This document shows, one piece after another, positions 58,914-64,000 of a stretch of DNA of 64,000 bases. The stretch is taken from NCBI GenBank assembly GCA_964058845.1, contig CAXKVR010000076.1, positions 186,001 to 250,000 of the forward strand, in the 5' to 3' direction. The notes under the pieces were generated by a model, which was not told the DNA's origin, did no database searches, and saw only the letters and a list, made by a program, of their open reading frames with translations. This stretch comes from Carex sylvatica (taxonomy: Eukaryota; Streptophyta; Magnoliopsida; Poales; Cyperaceae). The translations under genes were made by a program, and so were the position numbers. How positions within the stretch are numbered: the stretch's first letter is position 1; each line of letters starts with the position of its first letter.

Positions 58914-59321
58914 GAGTAAGGCTAGGGTGTTATGGGTTGCATAGAGAGCTACGGTACTACGGCTCAATATTTGATTTTTTTTTTAAATCCTAATGGCCAA
59001 TCCGAACCGTTCATCTTGTTCTCCATAGTAATATGTGTTTGGAAACCAAATTTTATATTTTTTGGAAATTTTTACTATTTTTTTAGATAGGTAGAAAATC
59101 AATTGATCTAAAAAATTCTGCACCATTCAGATATTTGATTTTCTAACTATCTAAAAAAATAGTAAAAAGTTTCCAAAAAATGTAAGATTTGGTCTCCAAA
59201 CACATATTAATATGAAGAACAAGATGAACGGTTCAGATCGACCGTTAGAATTTTAAAAACTCGAATATTGAGCCGTAGCACCGTAGTTCTCTATGCAACC
59301 CATAGCACCCTAGCCTTACTC
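58914..59321. mobile_element. Foldback MITE, Mutator-type, with perfect 9-bp duplication
   Basis: 408 bp. Left end GAGTAAGGCTAGGGTGTTAT and right end inverted GAGTAAGGCTAGGGTGCTAT; the long arms pair up to a central hairpin near 59115. A perfect duplication TAAAATAAA flanks it (58905-58913 and 59322-59330). No coding capacity. Confidence 0.88.
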
Positions 59322-59330
59322 TAAAATAAA

Positions 59331-61223
59331 ATCTGAGATAATTTGAAGCAAGTTACTTCACTACTTCAGATGTATTAACATACTCCATACTTAATATATC
59401 TGTAAAACTCACTATCATAAACATAATCATTTTTCAATATCTTACTATTTTAAATAAATTAATTTAAATTATAACTTAAGCTGTCAAGTGAATGTAAAAT
59501 ATAAATAGTAAAATGAAATAAATAACTAGTCCTCTTTATATGTTGGTCTGAGTGGAGAGTTCTTTAGTGAATCTTGTAGGGGTAGTCAACCAGCCTCCTA
59601 ATTAATGTAACATCTAAAATAATAAAATATATCATAGTTGAAAGCCAAGTGTTACCACTAATCATCCATTGGTGATTTGTGTTATGTTTCCTTAAACACG
59701 TGCGTTATTAAATTTAATATATTTTGTTATTTTCTGAATACAGATATGGAGCAGATATCAGATAGATACGGATACGGATCCGAATTAGATCAGATATTTA
59801 TGATAATAATATAAAAAATATTAAAAAATATTAAAGTTCATAATATTTATCTAATTATAATGGTGAATAATATAAATTTTTTATAATATATATTAAAATA
59901 TATGGTACATATCTACTATTCGGATATGGATAATTGAAATATAAAACTATATCAGTATCGGATATTCGGATATCGGATATTCGGATATCGGATATCCACA
60001 TCTAATTAGTTTTCAAATACATATTGAATACGAATCCGATATTATCCATACCGTTTCACCTCTAACTCATCACCATCTATACTAAAAAAAAATTTATATA
60101 TTTTTGTATTTTTATTAATCAGATTTATTGTAATCACTTTCTCAATTAATAACGTAATAATAATAACAATATAGACATATCATCTCTTTTCATTAATTAA
60201 TTATTTTTTCAATAATTATTTTAACAAAGTTTTCTTGCATATATAGAACATCATTAAAGAAAATAACAATTCGGAATATTGTTTTCTATGGTGTGAATAG
60301 GAAAAAAAAATTCTGTGGTGGAGAAACAACATAGAACAATAATCAAAACTGGTGTTTAAATCACTGCGAAAAAAAAAAAAAAAATAGATTCAAGAAAGCA
60401 CCAGAATTTGGTGTAATTAAAAATCCGCAACTTGGGTGGCACGAATTTAGCCACTTTTTTTCCGATGGAGAAAAGTCCGGGCAAACGTACTTGCATTTTG
60501 TGATAATAAAATTTAAATTTTGAAATGGTAAACTAAAATTGTTAAATGTAGTTTATATTATTTTTATTTTATTATTATGTAAATTAATAAGTTGAAATAA
60601 CAATATTAAGGAGTTATTCACATTAATGTATTATTGTAAGTTTTTCATGTCAATCAAAACAAAATCGAGATTTGTAATCTTTTACATGTGTATATAAAAA
60701 ATAATATATATAACATCTAAGAGTTTTATTTTGACAATTGATTTTTAAAATTTAAATATTAAAAGTTTAAAGATAAAGACATAATGGAAACAAAAAAATA
60801 TTAAAGCATTTAAAATCCCTCTATTTTAAATATTATTATTTGAATTTAAAAAAATATGAATTCAAATCTTGTCAGATTATAATAAGAATTCAATAAAGGA
60901 CTGATAATTTTTAATGATCTACGTGTGGTCTCGTTAATATAAATTCAAATCGGAATATAGAGTTATATATAGATAGGAAGATCTTAACACAACTCAAAAA
61001 GGTGCTTAGTCATTCTAATGGTTTTAATTTTTTTAACTATAATATAATGAAATTTAGTTCAATCTCTCTCATGAATATGAAAACTGTGCTTGTAGACTAG
61101 TAAGAATTTCTTTTATTGTAGCTGTGAAGACTTTTTTATTGTAGCTGTGAAGACTTGAGTTTAAATTCCACCTGCACACAGATAAAATATTTTTGCATTT
61201 TATATAAGAGCTATTCCATCTAA
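59331..61223. other. Intergenic, no gene seen
   Basis: AT-rich. At 59740-60060, repeats of GATACGGATACGGATCCGAA, TCGGATATTCGGATATCGGA and GAATCCGATATTATCC form a low-quality inverted structure, likely an old hAT-type repeat. Otherwise nothing was recognised. Confidence 0.5.
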
Positions 61224-61232
61224 AATTTATAA

Positions 61233-61638
61233 GAGGATCCGAGGAGGGATTCCCTTACAACATTTGAATGTTACAATATCTTACAACAATTTGATTTTGT
61301 AATTTTCAAAGTCCAAATAATTAATCCAAACCGTTAAACATGATCTCTGTATTAAAATTTGCTTGAAGATCAAATTTTACATTTTTTTTAATTTTTTTAC
61401 TATTTATTAAGTATTTTACAAAACTGTTATTTTTAGACAATTCTAAACCACTAAAATCTGTAATTTTGTAAAATACTTAATAAATAGTAAAAAAAAAATT
61501 AAATTTGATCTTCAAATATATTTTAATATAAATATTATATTGAACGGTTTGGATCCATAATTTGAATTTTAAAAATCATAAAATTAAATTATTATAAAAT
61601 ATTATAACTTTTTAAATGATGTAAGTGGATCTCTTCTC
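61233..61638. mobile_element. Foldback MITE, Mutator-type, diverged
   Basis: 406 bp. Left GAGGAGGGATTCCCTTACAA pairs with inverted right GAGAAGAGATCCACTTACAT, and pairing continues inward. A perfect 9-bp duplication AATTTATAA lies at 61224-61232 and 61639-61647. Arms are more diverged than in the 58914 element. Confidence 0.75.
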
Positions 61639-61649
61639 AATTTATAATT

Positions 61650-62060
61650 CCGCCCTTCTAGATACTTAACATCTAGCCTAATATGGTTTAGTGTGGATCA
61701 TTTGTTCTAAAACAAAAGCCGCTCAATTGGAGATGATCCCAGCCAAAAATTTTAATATTTCAAAAGGTAAATAATGAGAGAATCTTATCATAGAGCAAAC
61801 AAACTAGACTTTTAGAATGAGTATCTTCCTCAATTCATTCATAATTTGCCACACACCGAGGATACACAAATGATGAGCCCATGACTTCCATCTTCTAATT
61901 AAAAATTAAAAATTAAAAATAAAAACAAACGTTGACGTGTTTCTTTTTTTCTTTGAAAATTAGTCGATTTGATGCCCTAAGAGCATCTACAGCGGCTTTC
62001 AATTCTAATTGTAAAGGCTGACGTGTCATTTCAAAGATTTGAAACACCGATGGAGAGGTA
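61650..62060. other. Intergenic, no gene seen
   Basis: AT-rich. GAGCATCTACAGCGG near 61981 recalls a common plant MITE start, but no matching right end was found. Confidence 0.4.
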
Positions 62061-62069
62061 ATCTCAAAT

Positions 62070-63999
62070 TTGCAAGCTTTCAAGACTTGCAAGCTTGCAA
62101 AGCCCTTGCATTTCGCTCAAAAATACCAAATCGCCTCTCTCGTGCTGCTGGTCGCTGCTATACTTCGAGCTGCCATTCGTGAGAAAAAGAGGGATAAACC
62201 GTTGTTCTGTCACAATTTCCTCCGCCGCCGTTGTTCTATCACCATTTTCGCCAATGGATTCGTCCGCTCTTCCCCTCACCGTTCGCCTCCATCCGTCACT
62301 CTTCCCCTCCAGTTCGTCTCCATTCTGTGAATGATAGCGCACTTCACTGTAGCAAGGTAAAACACTAAATCTAGCTCACAGATCCATCGATTTAGGTAAT
62401 ACAAATTCGATTTAGAAAATTATTGTCCCAAAATTACTTGCAAGATGTACATGGTACTAGGAGGTAGTACAAGGCTATATTCAAATTAACGAGATATACA
62501 GGATTAAGCCTATATTCAAATTGACGAGGCATTCAAGATTATATTCAAACATTGAGGTTGTTTCTATCACAATTGTACAATTGAGCCTAAATTCAACTTT
62601 ATCTGTAACAAACCAGATTCCATACAACATCAGTGTGGATTTTGGTGATTTTTGAGTTTATTTATTGATACAGTTGGTCCTTAGCATTGGACTTCAATTA
62701 AAGTTGTGAGATCTGCATAGACCAAATGGACAGTCGGAGTAACTATTTCTTGTGATGTTGAAACCATTATTGTTGTCCTAAGTGAAACTGATGCTCAATT
62801 TTTTCTCTTGTGGTTTATGGTCTCAGCTAAGAAATTGCTAGAAGGCCAAACTGTGCAACAGAACACATAAGGCATGTTATTGACACAGGGACAATACCAT
62901 CCAAGTGAAGTTGAAACAAACTCGAAGTTGCTGCACAAGTATATTACTTATTTTCTTTTTTGATAATAGATTCTTGATTTTACTTAGTTTCCTTTTGTAT
63001 TTTTTTAAGGCTCTCAGATTAAGATCCAATGAGCTCTGGTTGGGTAAACAAGCCGAATCTCTAAACTCAAAGTTTCTTTTTTCAAGTACGTGTATTCACT
63101 TTCTTATTATTTCATATTGTTCTACAAGTAATTTTATGATCTAGATGATACTCCATACTTTATACTGTCAATTTCTTTGACTTGCTAGTTAGATTAACCC
63201 TCTATAGGATGTTTATTATTGATTAAAACAAAAGGGAAAATTTCATGTGTGCCCATCTAAAATATGGTAAAAATTGTGAGTTAGATGTGAGAAGAGAAGA
63301 GCATGGAACAAAACTGTTACAACACTGTTCACAGCATGGTACCGGTACCAATCAGTGGACTTCAGGGTACCAACGCAAGTGGATGGAAAACTGGGTTTAA
63401 ATTGTGATTTAGATGTAAAACAGAGATGTCATGGTATGGTACGATTCAATGTCATGGCATGACACTGTTCACTGCATTAGTCTCTTTTAGACTATCCAAT
63501 TTTTACTTCTTTTTTTCTAGAAATTAAGTGTAATTTCATATTTTCTACTTTTTCTGATTTATTGCATTAGGCTTGTTTCAAATATTGTTTTCAATATATC
63601 TAAGACTTGGACTTATGCTATGTAATTTCCATTGATTAGTGAGCAAGCCTTTGCGGACCTTTCCTTCAAAACAAAGTTGTATATGCATCGATTTAGCAGC
63701 TAGGAGTGAAAAAATTTCCTAAGGAATCTTGAATCATTGAGCATGCCTCTGCGGGCCTTTTCTTCAACCGTCAAACTGATCTTTTTTTTTCTTTGCAGAA
63801 ATTCCGAAGAACTTATTTGACTAGGACATTCGAATCTCCAGATATATTCGTAAACAGTGAGGTAAATAGACCAACTTATTATGGCATAATTAAGAATTAT
63901 TGTATTTTGGATGACAATGTTTATTATTTCATGAAAATTTATGCATTTTGTTTTATATTTTACAGGCTTGGTCCCCATCTGTTCTTGGAACTGACAGCA
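62070..63999 (+). CDS. Possible exons of an unidentified gene running off the right edge
   Basis: Signals on the plus strand suggest a spliced gene. A GC-richer, pyrimidine-rich first-exon-like block lies at about 62100-62340 (MDSSALPLTVRLHPSLFPSS from an ATG near 62253). An open segment at 63010-63085 between AG and GT reads ALRLRSNELWLGKQAESLNS. A well-bounded exon at 63799-63861, after a T-rich TTTCTTTGCAG, reads KFRRTYLTRTFESPDIFVNS and ends at GAG/GTAAAT. An exon from 63966 in the same phase reads AWSPSVLGTDS and is cut by the window end. I do not recognise the product. Exon linkage is not established, and a non-coding transcript or retained gene fragment is possible. Confidence 0.35.
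63230..63490. repeat. Transposon-end-like insertion in the putative intron
   Basis: GGGAAAATTTCATGTGTGCC resembles the arm at 24233 and the start of the 8597 MULE. The block contains several repeats of TTACAACACTGTTCAC / ATGGTAC motifs. Right border not placed. Confidence 0.3.
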
Positions 64000-64000
64000 T

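Overview
The window is AT-rich nuclear DNA of a flowering plant. Genes are spliced with GT-AG introns, and the families present are plant ones: KOBITO1-like GT92, NHL/LEA-2, MBOAT wax synthase, germin-like and patatin. Most of the remainder is plant transposable elements: Copia, L1-type LINEs, MULEs, hATs, MITEs and CACTA-like ends. I cannot name the species.

Three host genes look intact, all on the minus strand. They are an 11-exon KOBITO1/ELD1-like glycosyltransferase (13540-17018, 529 aa), a two-exon LEA-2/NHL protein with one membrane segment (23905-25148, 198 aa), and an intronless MBOAT wax-synthase-like acyltransferase (29688-30737, 349 aa). Two host genes are broken: a patatin-like phospholipase (4506-6900; frameshift plus stop) and a germin-like gene (31938-33374; frameshifts plus an 800-bp solo LTR). 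Possible exons of one further gene run off the right edge (about 62.1-64 kb).

Layout: 0-4.2 kb holds CACTA-like right ends and a decayed LINE. 4.5-6.9 kb is the patatin pseudogene. 8.6-13.1 kb is a 4.48-kb MULE with long TIRs and a perfect 9-bp target duplication, itself split by a GC-rich hAT-like insert. 13.5-17.0 kb is KOB1. 19.4-21.3 kb is a minus-strand LINE remnant. 23.9-25.1 kb is the LEA-2 gene. 28.2-30.7 kb has two more CACTA-like ends, then the wax synthase. 31.9-33.4 kb is the germin pseudogene, followed by a near-complete but frame-broken Copia element (33928-38702), a 5'-truncated LINE (39164-43014) and a LINE RNase H fragment (44.1-44.7 kb).

From about 45.9 to 56.8 kb lies the most unusual region. 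Two diverged tandem copies of an Ulp1-protease/DUF1985-like gene, both minus strand and both broken, sit between inverted clusters of a GTCCCCG-type motif. I read this as one 11-kb DNA transposon. From 57.7 to 61.7 kb there are four non-autonomous elements, three of them with perfect 8- or 9-bp target duplications, and one has a recognisable related empty site within the window.
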